This document shows, piece by piece, positions 61,501 to 64,000 of a DNA stretch of 64,000 nucleotides. Origin of the DNA: Stieleria magnilauensis. GTDB lineage: Bacteria > Planctomycetota > Planctomycetia > Pirellulales > Pirellulaceae. Every line of letters begins with the position of its first letter. Position 1 is the stretch's first letter. The position numbers and the translations under genes were made by a program. The notes under the pieces are model-generated. The model was given only the letters and a program-made list of their open reading frames with translations. It ran no database searches and was not told the DNA's origin. The stretch is from positions 8,496,233 to 8,560,232 of the forward strand of contig CP036432.1 in the NCBI GenBank assembly GCA_007753675.1. The letters are read 5' to 3'.

Positions 61501-64000
61501 CTGCCGCTGGGACACACGATCGTCAAGGGCGTCGACATCTGGGACGGGCATTTGGTGCACAGCAGCCAGGACGTCTCCGTCCCCGGTCGCGGGCTGTCGT
61601 TGGACTTCAGCCGCACGTACAGCAATAGCGGCTCCTCGTCGTCCGGACCACTCGGTGCCGGCTGGACGCACAGCTACAACATTCGGTTGGTCCAAGACGC
61701 CTGTGGTGCGTTCACGGTGATCGGCGGCGAAGGATCCGGCAACACCTTTATGGCATTGGCGGACCCGATCGACGTGGACAAAGCGAATCTGTTTGGATTG
61801 GATAAACCCGACGAAGCACAGTTTTTCACGCCGCAGATCGGATACCACTCCACGCTCGTCCGTCCCGACCCCGATCGACCCGCCGAATTCGATTTCTACA
61901 CCAAATCGCACAACCGCTATCACTTCCAGCGCGTCATCGGTCGCGATCGGCCCGGTGAAAACCAGCAAATCGAGTCGACTCGGGAGTATCAACTTCGTTT
62001 CATTGAAGACCCCAACGGCAACCGGATCACGCTGCTCTACGATTCCGATGACACGCGTCTGCGACAATTCCCGGCGGCCATCGTCAACGCCGTCGATTTT
62101 GATGAAACCACGCTCGATGCCGTCGTCGATTCGTCCGGCAGGGCGCTGTTGTTTGAGTACATCACACAATCCGGCCAAGACGAATTCGGAATCCAACGAA
62201 TCTCCCGTGTCAGCGGATTTGATCCGACCTCGATCCGACATGATCTGGAAAAACTGGAACTCACCTATGGCTACGATGACGACGGCAACCTGATCGACGT
62301 GACCCGCATCGGTGACACCCCCGATCACAACGACACGCGAACGGAAACGTACACGTACACCATCGGTGTCCCCGACGCCCAGAAGCATAATCTGCTCTCG
62401 TACACCGATCCCAACGGCAATCAGACGCGCTACGAGTATTACGAGGACACCGGGTTTGGCGGAATGCCGATCCCCGGTGCAACCGGTTTCTTCGGAGTTT
62501 ACCCGTATGAATTCATCAAGCGAATCATCGAACCGGCCGGTCTGACACCGAACGACCAGGGCGAATCCGAAGCCGTCACCGAATTCGCCTATGACATCAC
62601 AGCAAAAACGCGAACGGTCAGTGACGCTCGCTCGCCCCGCCGGACGATCGATCCGACGGTGTACACGCTGAACGACTACGGCGCGACCGAGCGGATCGTC
62701 GAACCGATGGGCCGGACCACCGAAATGACCTGGTGCCTGCCGGGATCGGCCGACGTCGTGGCTTGTCCGGGAAGCCCCACACGACCGGGAATTGACGTGT
62801 TGATGACGTCCAAGACGGATGCCCTGGGGCGGCGAACTGAGTACATTTACGACGATCTGGGCAACCTGATGAAGGAAACGATCGTTTTCGCCGGCGCGGA
62901 GACGGAAGATCACATCGATGGCGTGGTCAATTCGCTGGGTGGTTCCCAGTCCAGCGTTTCGACGTCCTACACCTACAACCGCCTGTATAGCAAACAAACC
63001 AGTCGCACCGATGCTGAGGACAACCCGACGACCTTCGTGATCGACCCTGCTAACGGGAATCTGCTGGAAGTCATTGACGCGATGGGGAACTCAACCAAGT
63101 ACGCCTACTCGGACGCCATCGCCTACGACGGAACCTATGGCCCAGGAGACTTGAAATCGATCACCGATCCACGAGGCCGAATCACTCGTTTCGATCGATA
63201 CGACGCGTACGGTAATGTCGTCCAGTCGACCGACGCCGAAGGAAACCAGACCACGTCGATGTACGATGCGCGTAGTCGTTTGCAGCATCAATTCGACACC
63301 TGGGGGCATGATGTCAACTACGGCTACGACGGCCTGGACCGTGTCATCAGCGAGAGCAAGAAAGACAGGTTGCACTCTCTGACGCCGCAAACAGTAGGTT
63401 ACGTCTTTTCGGCCAACGGCGAACTGCTGGAAATGACCGATGGGCTGGGCCAGAAAACGATTCATCGATACGACGGCCGAAATCGGAAGATGGAAACCAT
63501 CGAGTCGGACGTTCAGCAAATTGGCGGCCCCGCACTCAGCTACTCGCAGCGTTTTTTCTATGACGAAAACAGCAATCTGGTCAAAGAGATCGACCCACGC
63601 GGCGTCGAGCGGACGCACATGATCGATGACCTGAACCGGACGACCAAAACGGAAATCACCGACGGTCCTTTGTCTGAATCCGTCGGCAACAACGGTGTGA
63701 TTTCCGAAACCCGATTTGATCTCGTCAACAACGTACTGGCCAAGACAGACCTTCACGGCAACGAGACCACGTTTCGTTACGACGCGCTGTACCGAGTTAC
63801 CGAGACCATTCTGCCGTTCCAAAATGCGGTCATCGAAACCGATTACGATTTGGTCGGCAACAAGATCCGGCAAACCGATGCCAACGGAAACCCAACCACG
63901 TATCTGTACGACGACATCTATCGATTGCGGGTGGAAACCGATGCGCTCGGCAACTCGATCACGCGTGCCTATGACGCCAGCAGCAACGTCGTTCGGCAAA
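37501..64000 (+). CDS. Giant multidomain surface/Rhs protein, 3' end beyond window
   Basis: An uninterrupted frame of 8,833 codons from ATG 37501 (RBS ggaaag) to the end of the window with no stop. In-frame TGA at about 37474 shows the start cannot be much earlier. Domains in order: basic N-terminus and planctomycete motif LEDRRMLA (31-38); WxxxxNW autotransporter-like part; 250-residue tandem repeats (~181-1020); cadherin-like; LamG-like (~1261-1462); cadherin-like; about eleven CARDB (~1681-3230); PPC-like and IPT-like; beta-propeller (~4181-4434); nine Ig/cadherin-like (~4661-5557); first Rhs block (~5754-6000); dockerin-like (~6141-6195); Big_2/ZU5-like (~6294-6630); second propeller (~7197-7570); Calx-beta/PKD-like (~7660-7874); second Rhs shell with YD repeats (~8000-8833+). 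It is probably an exported adhesin, enzyme scaffold or polymorphic-toxin carrier; the deciding C-terminus is not in view. Confidence 0.93.
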   Translation, partial: MSIVRMATGREGKRRSRARQHRRRRQLIEHLEDRRMLATVSWDGGGDGRIWQDPANWVGDQLPTSGDDVVIDVPGSVAEIEFRGADQVVLSVTTSEALTVATGVLEVAGTVSVDADPVRLTGGTIRGATLATTAGDGSPALIATAGTVAGVTLAGDAIVAGGLLSVQDGLGLQDATIRIGLDDDQPNLGQPGNGTLRFSGNQTLSGTGQVIFSNTLSGTIDAIGTGTTLTLASGVSISGGKGTISSNSQDVTIINHATVSATGTLSLSAAAVNSQIINRGTISGNGATITTVNLVNESTIETTGGTLNLRGQWNNIGQINVTDTAVNLGASGATFVVDQLGSLNRSGGVVSLIGNLDNTGRRLVLDANTGDWELGSSGQIFGGVIDTLDDAKLVPKGGVLDGVTLETDIDIRASSLRVRNGLTLDDVIIRVGGDAENGLPAGNGTLTFSGTQTIAGTGQILFPTTQTGTISVSGSGTMLTLPAGIAISGGRVSITSNSQDVTVINETTMQATSSLNLSPAAANSQFINRGTITGDNATVTGFNLVNESTLTTTGGVLNLRGQWNNTGQINVTDTAVNLSTSGVTFVVDQLGNFNRSGGTVTNVGTLDNSNRRLLLDAATGDWELGSAGQILGGVIDTENGARLIPKGGFLDGVTLETDLDIRGSTLQIRNGVTLVDVTVGVGGDAENGLPAGNGSLIFSGTQTIAGTGQFQFPTTQSGFLSVSGTGTTLTLPAGITISGGRVSIASNSQDVTIINQATVSATSSLNLNPSAIGSQFINRGTITGSNATVTAFNLVNESTLETTGGTLNLRGQWNNPGQITVTDTTVSLGSTGVLFDIDQLGNFARSGGEVQLTGTLDNRNRDFVLDASSGDWELVQGGRILGGTVDSTAGGELIPVGGTLDAVTLKTDLVIGGSGMRVENGLTLDGVTVFVGHDGVGGLAATNGSLTFSGTQSLSGNGQIRFPETRTGTVQVIGTDSTVTLAAGVDLAGGAGTLSTIVTGATLINETTITAESDGQAIRLTTPGIGSRIINRGVVQSTGGDLVTQDFVNEGTLRLVPGSKWTASEDVILSPGSVVDLDLAGRDAESLPLITIAGALTLGGALQTSVSGGFEPADDDVFTVATYTSVEGQFSTVSGPNLTGNRSLFPLVSPTSLDLIVGDASNTAPEAVLDSFAVVEDTATILDVVANDLDADGDALQADIATQPANGQVTAEADGTFRYTPRADFTGSDTFTYRVTDGRGGQDFGVVSIDVTPVNDGPLAGVVRPTLDFDGINDVVHVDDDVALRPPNLTVEAWFRNEGGSTFETVLMKSSASSWSDGYGVYVQNGQIHFFVTHWTSYRVSTPLPLDRWTHLAGTYDGDSLVLYIDGVEVDRLSYDGGITHSQSPLQIGQGSGLTQYTWEGQLGGVRLWNTALGATQIADGRDRAVPPDSAGLVADWPLDERGGIRAHDVSGNGHHGQLGSGVLNQLTILNRPGRQDSVDAVLTNSLRLSPTEPSMIRLSGTDVDADVLSAEIESLSTAGTLFQTNDGVSAGAAITASGTTVSDALGRVIYQPNDPSVDSTDTFSFSVGDGNLQSPTRDVFVRFGLPNSPPVAVDDTFVTANNTPITFNVIANDSDAESDSLVVLSHQSNISGTLQYLGDGEFSYQPATDFVGQVRFDYLVSDRISGDDVGTVTLEMVAFDLPNLAAGNLTGQATVSGNPATVDLTYQVQNTGSAAIVSQPWTDRVFISFDTLIGNHDDVQIGQFVHAGDLAVGGTQPVSLTVTLPEATDGQVRLYVIADADRQIVEFGDDRDNRSDAIVVDVTRTHADLVVGDVSVLDQDGNPATEFFGDLSRAAPPRFTVQWTVTNEGQEPATGGWVDRIIASDDDVIDASDPVIAEYRHDPAAVLQPRDVGLPENAYRYQRSIDLAAIVNRSIFDGRVNVFVVTDAADSIYEGVVATNDPLRPLVPDETNNAAASDSAIDLVKGVYADLQVTSFTAPSAAQSGVPTAVSWTVTNVVPPDGQAIAATSEDLWTDTVSLVRNPDPSTWRDHDNFVATVGQVIHNGGLGVGQSYAAAATTDVTLPDGLEGTFYLAFEANSNSNQSRKPYEFVFGPRNDGRFASFNNNVVFSGPIDVSLRPLPNLSVDAATIVTPDLPVDSGTLIDVSWAERNDGAAATDNAWTTEVWLREVVAAGETAERFRLGSIRQTSVLAIGESVSRTEQFRLPSNRSGVFRVEIISDVGFGHGSVLESAEDDNVTLDDDVLEIRLPPRPDLFVPSDSILVPNDVRAGGEIDISFVVRNQGTQATGNTRWFDEVYLSLDPTLGAGDVLLGRVENGRALPAIDAGNPALSEYRTTITGIQIPLSRGGDQYILVKTDADDVVGEFPREDNNVQFKRFDVQPIPPVDLVTSHVVSPDQAFEGSQIEVRYRVTNRGIAATSTDTWSDSIWLTTDKDRPNFSRDYLLEQSVHVGTLDVGEFYERVVLVTLPTGLPSLQYFITPWANWSESPDLIEQTRSQYVNPDDPTEKNNNNYRARPIAVAGVPLFHDLQVTSVSVIDPNGIPIDDLVGGESVTVQWEVTNVGNGPSPVNRPAWFDTIHLSQSADFDDPLAMRRQLGIARHVGVLQPGESYTGSQTFRLPPNAEGSHVFVQTPHFPADPDRQNNHLADPTIVTPRPPADLRVTNVQVNATSGDGVIRSGEPVRVQWTVTNFGHDTWDGTEYWTDQVYFSGVNPFLNSLAEFSGSVPHPGDHVIAAGESYTTELIVDLPAGIPLDQTTFDYFFHVRATTTPFLVETYSDGYQNVAYQAPDDYANDWGSVEFTVQYAEPDLEITSASLQGVTDPQPGEASSPRGGTLDVQYQVTNTGTRSVRETLWSDLVFLSQDATLDPTDLQLGALKQFSRPMDIGQFYDTGISVELPVDLVGEYYVLIYTDAPGRRDLQFADRVPEFLDEDNNVVAMPLTITQVVAPDLQIRDLVVPAQVTQAQPLEFSYRVFNDGGATTLRQRSWQDVFYLSRDEFLDTAKDRFLGSVSHGNGLGAGQGIDVTCEVSDDQMVTCVAPRLPRDLTGAYYLLVAADLGSFNNPRGQVFELENENNNITASAQPIIVNPPAPGDLVIQPDSITSPSGNFVSGNEFTVEFTVANGIGANAITGRWADAVYLSPDGQWDLDDIRLGQVPHTTRLTGSNNHDPLDPGETYTATLTGVIPPVSAGDYRLLVRTDIFDEVVEGVGEGNNQAVSGNSFSVSTNTLTLGMPHNTTLKREGVQLYEIEVPRDQTIRVTLESDAPDVFNNVLVRYDDVPRPGTAQFNPIGRIGPDATLLIPNTQPGRYYVLVRNSSAPQGSVQKIRLLAEALPLSITEVETDRGGDGKFVTLSVRGTQFDPDATLKLVRPLFGEVEAERYEVIDSTHIRGVFDLTGQPRGLYDVNVINPDGETAVEPYRFLVQRVIEPETIVGIDGPRVLKPGETGFYSVSVENAGNVDAPYTVFQFGVPELGTNAAVFGLDYVTFSSNLRGRPPAAAEGRIASEPAVPWARLRSEVNTDGQQLAPGVILDLAAGDFSAFNFSASTYPGLLPLIDPQQAFAALRDELYARFPQLEGELENGPEDLDKIIPGLTETWRAIHERQQKVEFDPCDTIAFSFHGVASATPMTADEFIAFQTDQADRLRQAILDDPTADGALSSLAADAETWTTLFVTALADGGVLRDQDVPPPPREDAFVLSQLAVLSSGILIGPAGQEIIADGDLVAFFDHVRSWYGHNESLRGNNALADFERYDLNLSHPTATTGFNIYVPYGKCTLLPELGFNQTPIDFERFFGPVASGAQATMNGPVGVGDEQFVPTDTALPYTVRFENAPGSNATASEVRVVTELDDDLDPRTFQLGDLQVGEIMVSIPAGRSTFQQDFDFIDSRGFVLRVSAGVDQSQSIATWLLQAIDPLTGELLQDVDRGILPPQTLQDDGAGFVSYTIEPKAATPTGSRIVASARVLTDVAPPQDTPTVTNTLDATEPATRLSVDSVGGNSGDYRLSWSSKDDDAGSGVGRVTLYVATDGGDFKIIGGADLNSVAGAGVLGAETGSVTFNGVVGASYEFLALARDQAGNRERPSYLSPSQAGGETNYVAVPAGVPVDGSRGIPSDGGQANLGGLPKVDRPTLQDLPEAMADSSVPTNALFLEAQSQRRSRVSSVHPPELQTVLRPFTAESFATGIDSSGAGIGPLAIVQISSDPSLAGGGEFLVSGGAGRNELYRVGGLGVTAELLTVLEHPIYDLQLDAQDRLWAATGGGPLLQLDPSTGQILAEYGGGVTQSLAIDPATGDIYVSTAAGIEVFDPQTERFRPHSETRVGSLAFSPAGVLWAISWPGRDRVIRYDALARPERVFSSGLPLDSLAFGQSGTDLDGLLFVSTNDPAGVAAGRLLMIETASLQSVLVADGGTRGDVVITTAEGRVLVSQSNQVDQLSLLKAPQVIATNPPADAAIVLPLGQVSVTFDRDMLVTLPSQAASSESASVMNADNYRLTHDSGRTYRPTGVAYDVTSKVATLSFPPLIGGDYTLTVRETVSAADSTPLGTDYTSSFEALSDLGSGTRLDFSNSRLHRGSGLISYDVSITNITTRPLLLPVMLSLDPSADTSAVPQGAARDDIGRYLIDLSDQLTDGRLDPGETIAGRTVSVLLQDGRRVDFDHSLIATPSANAPPQFESDPPTRVPLRLPYRYRPSVNDADDDPVRFVLYAGPAGMKVDPDDGEVSWMPAGDLPRVDVVLAAVDAFGAVTLQSFQVEIVGANQPPVLEPLPLQIDGREGDAIRFQLTASDADDDHLIFFAQDLPAGATLDASDGWFRWTPDAHAAGSYDVRFGVSDGQTATTSLTRIVIDQVNMPPRVVHPGLRVVNEGQRIRTQIVASDVDGDALRFQSPLLPAGATLNPTTGQFDWTPEFWQAGQYEITIVVSDAVDDAALIAFDPEQADEPVGSNRFGQHQTRVTLNVEVLPGNGPPQLDRIGTWQVEEGQLVTFQVAAFDPDHPLSAPPQRDLQGQLIVVGDQPHPVTYSVAGLPDGATFDAETATFRWQTAADSEGTYDVVFHAEDDGGASSGLTGPILSDTTTVRIIVDQRNVPPVIVPIGTQQLDAGQSVTLDVSASDPDGDAVTLRLESEASGFALPSIISFTDNGDGSGRVTAATTRQDGGNYPLTLVATDALGNSSEFSFVVSVYSPNTPPVIAPIGDRVAVVGQPIVIDVTASDRDGESLTLAADGLPAGASVDEPSPGRLQITWVPTPGDVGSQTVTVTAMDGGNGDGLRIETANSSFELIARSSNQSPTLQPIIDQTVAEGALLTFTVTGSDPDADALFYQLDPSTSGLPGGYQFDSLTGTFTWTPSAFDSGSYPGVIPRASDGSAIAEQTVSITVDNVNQPPRFVGVPPIVGTENTPLEFFLTAADIDRDALIFQPAAGTTLPPGMVLNATTGRVFWLPGFVDAGSYLMTFEASDAFGASAVADVRVTIIDANRPPVVTVPDRVAVVGQAVDFSVQVNDEDVDDTQFSFAADTLPETATLDPDTGQFHWTPGPGQLGEHVITLSVGDGTDRTRKAMVIEVVAESSDPQISIDLTPSFPVRPGSRVVVNPRAFGLSDIVSLQIQSAGQTLPLDARGRAFLTPTTPGRVTVTATATDADGRVGTASSDIRVFDPSDDQPPAVTLSGLPADGRITQTVTVMGQVADVNLDHWSLTLEPLDGSAGVEIASGVDAIDGALAELDPATLADGFYQLVLAGEDMGRRQTAVSRSVEIRSATKPGQLRRTEVDLTVDLGGYSFDLTRRYDSLTGNHLASFGQGWTLAGQDIRFQLRSTSHSGDGSLRQGDRVFVSLPDGGSGWFTFQPTQTVTTSAGGGITSRFYAPNWIADPGVQYTFKTPAATLTKIGGQFFVAATGQAYAPLRRYVGGAATGNTFELIDVNAASYQVDVNRGVLRHRTFDGHTLIYRDSGISLVGGATLRLTRDADGRVVSAQTDAGKVVDYVYGDDGTLAAVHTPTGSRHYLYDSAGRLTVELSQDSGLIFDDDTTVGSEAITANLGSTRQFTTQTYSGNLVADQRDTFALTIPDSEIESLSEGRLLLGVWLTPANAATVALDDFQLISGHRGTASILSLDPRADGSLFAIVVMESAGPLLMRVGASDGSSGDYNMAVSVIGDVDQDGVVDGRDSRLIDLAKGLSAGQAGFVAAADLDRNGVIDSIDRQLAELNFGFVTNQAPLIRQLSSLTHVDLATTIELGDAVIDLDLDPLRAALSNVQNGSATLSSDGSAITFAPDNGFVGQAQFDLTVADPWGPGVTETITVNVSDAALIGMDFVHRLPKLNVGQTGAVQLIGQFTDQADVPLPTGYATVSVIDTAVASLSAAGLRGVADGTTQVTASRGAISAATAITVGNPPDPIDQRILASGLDVYPRALTLVAGDRRDFLAGVGGEFQLSDSSVGTLFISEDSSLVRIDRDGLATAIGAGQTRVTILHGPDEFIVPVTVTASQVGTVTVDQSGAAVQSATDSRLRLTIPPGQVTAPTNVQISPIAIDQLEATVGFATGVGMEPAGAFQLDLGDEVLDVPVQLQVPVDASVAPGSRVLFHRAGRAVDENGEWADAWIQVEDGIVGEDGIARSASPPYGGVRVGGTYYYYVVDESGNYRIRSQPVIPTVNTNITAAFRSLGGGAADGILYAIQMAVDGIFGLYTAPPGNNKMVIASISPEGLPSVIATRDIEIRADRVSSIDVMIPPIERSTVEPYDPPQITSVAYEFDPNDGPVITLTGDRFVFANNNAPANRRIGSQIDDLEIHFREHDSDLSVVGKILAGSTSNQVRVAVPDRVILGRSLIVAVRPQYQTDELDRWETLVRKTSDAVQLPVSPEYVFAPLGIQGSTQSRVAVVNAAATIIGPDGNLQPNPSLNELVARIPVGVQSRTGFVVQQGPGPTLLGTKGLPQQRSGPEFHRGDFLFFLNSIGSTSRAAIQNALEGDLRTQIDTAILTGQQDHAEAVNATFEDISPFLQHFLSGDGNDIAYPFADPAIADDNRDDFVTKYLLTLDVVQAEIDRIQTELEREFNDQALQNRINLGEITVEPELIDLTGQNVPPTLQFIPAGIESMRVFLVDLEVRVDDATGRLTYNADLVLQLYNDFGVAEDEVTDSNGLYAAAFAALQNGDLNAFTAYVQDHGRDNPEALMHFLQRVGLVQPYSMRFDVTRPITGMLDRTFDGPIINAEGRSNPYGSTVSPDHASVLVVMDSPAGIAVLDAITLQQKDYFPLPAGSLPFAITTDDAGTAYVSDEANDVIYVVNTNRFAANRGLIRTISFAGLDDGISDPNRVLGGRGLDVTSDQQFLVVAAPKSRLLFGKQEPGRLVVIDINPRSPHAFRPVSVNGKPVLTVGNEPYGVTATGRLGEVMITNRKSDSTGVQWIQLIPSGSGTVAATVRDLKNGFRLGDFKDVFDVNSASGIAILPANTLQAALYEDLTGESFGDLPAVLAQGGTAAESARRALSRSQHPAYAFVTAFNRPIRGVAASDPNAFDLSIVGNRQTINVAGGNVAIIELPPTGQPNVVAATRQIPWSFPQNLVLSSDKQFLHAAYTAQAAIFVFDVVEMIKTLSDPSLANQLTRNPIDDFNPKIVSGDARANFRFQMFCNPNGTQLPDLGEFRFVTQDLTTCELPSNDAERRALGGPIGIDGRPRGISTKDGFRILSLTTSDTINENERASVTVVVNRDGRGGDLPGKIAWGLNDAAGNPLVADFTIPNGQNQITLTHVYLDDPGPELSDTLQISVGIGGQIAIAGLTVENVAPEIKLPTDQSRYSLSPITAAGFDFGGMNPDNTYRLDLHYDDASKEDELRATIDWGDGIIEQGIRLPRADGLPTTNERKIIAHDFTAALAAGGLQPITVTLYDDDGGSDRIELLPGLNIDGRDTIVRTRAHLLNGTSCPQDGRFTFSVNQDSRVTFTLASNVAQNLTLHQFGDANFMMAVDRFEDIELQAGGYYIDLQPTGPLSDPGEYTFELTATALSDGMVDSDEGIIAHELVIDHSLPLGHTIVKGVDIWDGHLVHSSQDVSVPGRGLSLDFSRTYSNSGSSSSGPLGAGWTHSYNIRLVQDACGAFTVIGGEGSGNTFMALADPIDVDKANLFGLDKPDEAQFFTPQIGYHSTLVRPDPDRPAEFDFYTKSHNRYHFQRVIGRDRPGENQQIESTREYQLRFIEDPNGNRITLLYDSDDTRLRQFPAAIVNAVDFDETTLDAVVDSSGRALLFEYITQSGQDEFGIQRISRVSGFDPTSIRHDLEKLELTYGYDDDGNLIDVTRIGDTPDHNDTRTETYTYTIGVPDAQKHNLLSYTDPNGNQTRYEYYEDTGFGGMPIPGATGFFGVYPYEFIKRIIEPAGLTPNDQGESEAVTEFAYDITAKTRTVSDARSPRRTIDPTVYTLNDYGATERIVEPMGRTTEMTWCLPGSADVVACPGSPTRPGIDVLMTSKTDALGRRTEYIYDDLGNLMKETIVFAGAETEDHIDGVVNSLGGSQSSVSTSYTYNRLYSKQTSRTDAEDNPTTFVIDPANGNLLEVIDAMGNSTKYAYSDAIAYDGTYGPGDLKSITDPRGRITRFDRYDAYGNVVQSTDAEGNQTTSMYDARSRLQHQFDTWGHDVNYGYDGLDRVISESKKDRLHSLTPQTVGYVFSANGELLEMTDGLGQKTIHRYDGRNRKMETIESDVQQIGGPALSYSQRFFYDENSNLVKEIDPRGVERTHMIDDLNRTTKTEITDGPLSESVGNNGVISETRFDLVNNVLAKTDLHGNETTFRYDALYRVTETILPFQNAVIETDYDLVGNKIRQTDANGNPTTYLYDDIYRLRVETDALGNSITRAYDASSNVVRQ
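38041..40560 (+). repeat. 250-residue (750-bp) tandem repeats in the giant gene
   Basis: The motif FSG(N/T)Q recurs at 38092, 38842, 39592 and 40342, exactly 750 bases apart each time. Each unit also shares INRGTI, LNLRGQWNN, VTDT, LDAxxGDWEL and GGVxxxT-like segments. Units 2 and 3 are the most alike; unit 4 diverges after about 100 residues. The pattern resembles filamentous-haemagglutinin or autotransporter beta-helix repeats. Confidence 0.92.
41281..41885 (+). other. LamG-like (concanavalin-A fold) domain of the giant protein
   Basis: Strands typical of LamG are clear: LDFDGINDVVHVDDDVAL, LTVEAWFRN, RWTHLAGTYDGDSLVLYIDG, LQIGQGSG and GQLGGVRLWNTAL, ending in DVSGNGHHGQLG. The fold binds glycans or proteins. 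It stands between two cadherin-like domains (PNDxP/FxYxVxD motifs). Confidence 0.8.
42541..47190 (+). other. Array of about eleven CARDB-like domains
   Basis: About eleven units of ~135 residues repeat the CARDB order: PDL(x)V-type start, WxVTNxG, WxDxVYLS, LGxxxxxGxLxxGxxY, LPxxxxGxYxLxVxxD and EDNNV. Examples begin at 42541, 42916, 43405, 43858, 44251, 44650, 45064, 45472, 45916, 46340 and 46771. CARDB domains are extracellular adhesion folds. The boundaries are approximate. Confidence 0.8.
50041..50800 (+). other. First beta-propeller-like segment
   Basis: Repeated blade-like units are seen: LYRVGGLGVTAELLTVLEHP, IYDLQLDAQDRLWAATGGGP, SLAIDPATGDIYVSTAAGIE and LAFSPAGVLWAISW. The pattern is of NHL/SMP-30-type propellers. 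Confidence 0.65.
51481..54170 (+). other. Nine Ig/cadherin-like (He_PIG-type) domains
   Basis: Nine units start with N(x)PP and include a D(x)D(x)D segment and LP(x)G(x)(x)(x)(x)(x)(x)TG(x)(x)(x)W-type end. Starts lie near 51481, 51748, 52027, 52363, 52729, 53029, 53329, 53611 and 53896. These are typical extracellular, calcium-stabilised spacers. Confidence 0.8.
54760..55500 (+). other. First Rhs-type (YD-repeat) block
   Basis: The segment TEVDLTVDLGGYSFDLTRRY then DSLTGNHLASFGQGWTL has the form of the N-terminal Rhs shell (DUF6531-like). It is followed by YD-repeat-like units (VVDYVYGDDGTLAAVHTPTG; SRHYLYDSAGRLTVEL). It is short, with too few YD repeats to build a full shell. Confidence 0.7.
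55921..56085 (+). other. Internal dockerin type I-like motif
   Basis: Two calcium-binding loops are seen, DVDQDGVVDGRD and DLDRNGVIDSID, separated by helices, which is the dockerin I layout. Dockerins usually stand at protein ends and bind cohesins; this one is internal. Confidence 0.8.
59090..60210 (+). other. Second beta-propeller-like segment (YVTN type)
   Basis: Blades such as GIAVLDAITLQQKDYFPLPA, PFAITTDDAGTAYVSDEAND, GLDVTSDQQFLVVAAPKS, RLVVIDINP and NLVLSSDKQFLHAAYTAQ match the YVTN/surface-layer propeller pattern. Confidence 0.7.
61500..64000 (+). other. Second Rhs shell, continuing beyond window
   Basis: SSQDVSVPGRGLSLDFSRTY then SNSG...GPLGAGWTHSYN is a clear Rhs N-terminal shell (DUF6531-type). 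At least ten YD repeats follow, for example YGYDDDGNLIDVTRIG, TDALGRRTEYIYDDLGNLM, FDRYDAYGNVVQSTDAEGNQ and FRYDALYRVTETI. The array is still running at 64,000. In Rhs proteins the shell encloses a C-terminal toxin or effector; that part is not in the window. Confidence 0.9.

Noticed and set aside
61372..62997. Long minus-strand open frame (541 codons) opposite the giant gene
   Set aside because: It is antisense to clearly homologous Rhs coding sequence; high G+C and codon bias make long antisense frames common here.

Overview
The window looks like planctomycete chromosome, most likely a Pirellulaceae/Rhodopirellula-type marine lineage. The grounds are an N-terminal LEDRRMLA-type sorting motif on a giant surface protein, a long MoxR/DUF58/VWA/DUF4159 operon, a secreted CE15-GH10 xylan enzyme, a UshA-like multihaem cytochrome, and palindromic intergenic repeats of the kind common in that group. 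No database search was possible; family names rest on motifs read by eye.

Layout. (1) Positions 1-5,560 carry a block of minus-strand genes resembling the replication end of an integrated element: a MerR-type excisionase-like protein, two unknown small proteins, a RepA-like ATPase with a degenerate TOPRIM-like segment, an unknown protein and an ADP-ribosyltransferase-like protein. No integrase is in view. (2) Positions 5,560-12,540 are a gene-poor, repeat-rich accessory region. A ~464-bp repeat (6105 and 8081) with an internal 26-bp-arm hairpin recurs together with two downstream modules at nearly conserved spacing, framing different genes. One copy of the last module holds a 138-bp palindromic insertion whose empty site is visible in the other copy. 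A cupin gene, a cupin remnant, a dead transposase fragment and two small exported or membrane proteins also lie here. (3) Positions 12,543-29,042 are one co-directional operon of nine genes: MoxR ATPase, DUF58, two VWA membrane proteins, a large coiled-coil membrane protein, DUF4159, a tetrahaem lipoprotein, a thioredoxin-HEAT protein and a SIMPL protein. Junctions are tight; two overlap by four bases. (4) Positions 29,230-36,789 hold a small conserved protein, a CE15-GH10 fusion for glucuronoxylan, a Wza-type polysaccharide export protein and a large AsmA/TamB-like protein. (5) From 37,501 to the window end runs a single open frame of more than 8,833 codons with no stop in view.

The giant gene encodes a modular surface/secreted protein: sorting motif, 250-residue tandem repeats, LamG-like lectin, cadherin-like domains, about eleven CARDB domains, a beta-propeller, about nine Ig/cadherin-like domains, an Rhs-type YD block, an internal dockerin-like motif, Ig/ZU5-like and second propeller domains, then a second Rhs shell that is still running at 64,000. 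Its C terminus, where any toxin or anchor would lie, is outside the window. Together with the xylan enzyme, export protein and AsmA-like protein it suggests a cell-envelope and polysaccharide-interaction locus; that functional link is inference.
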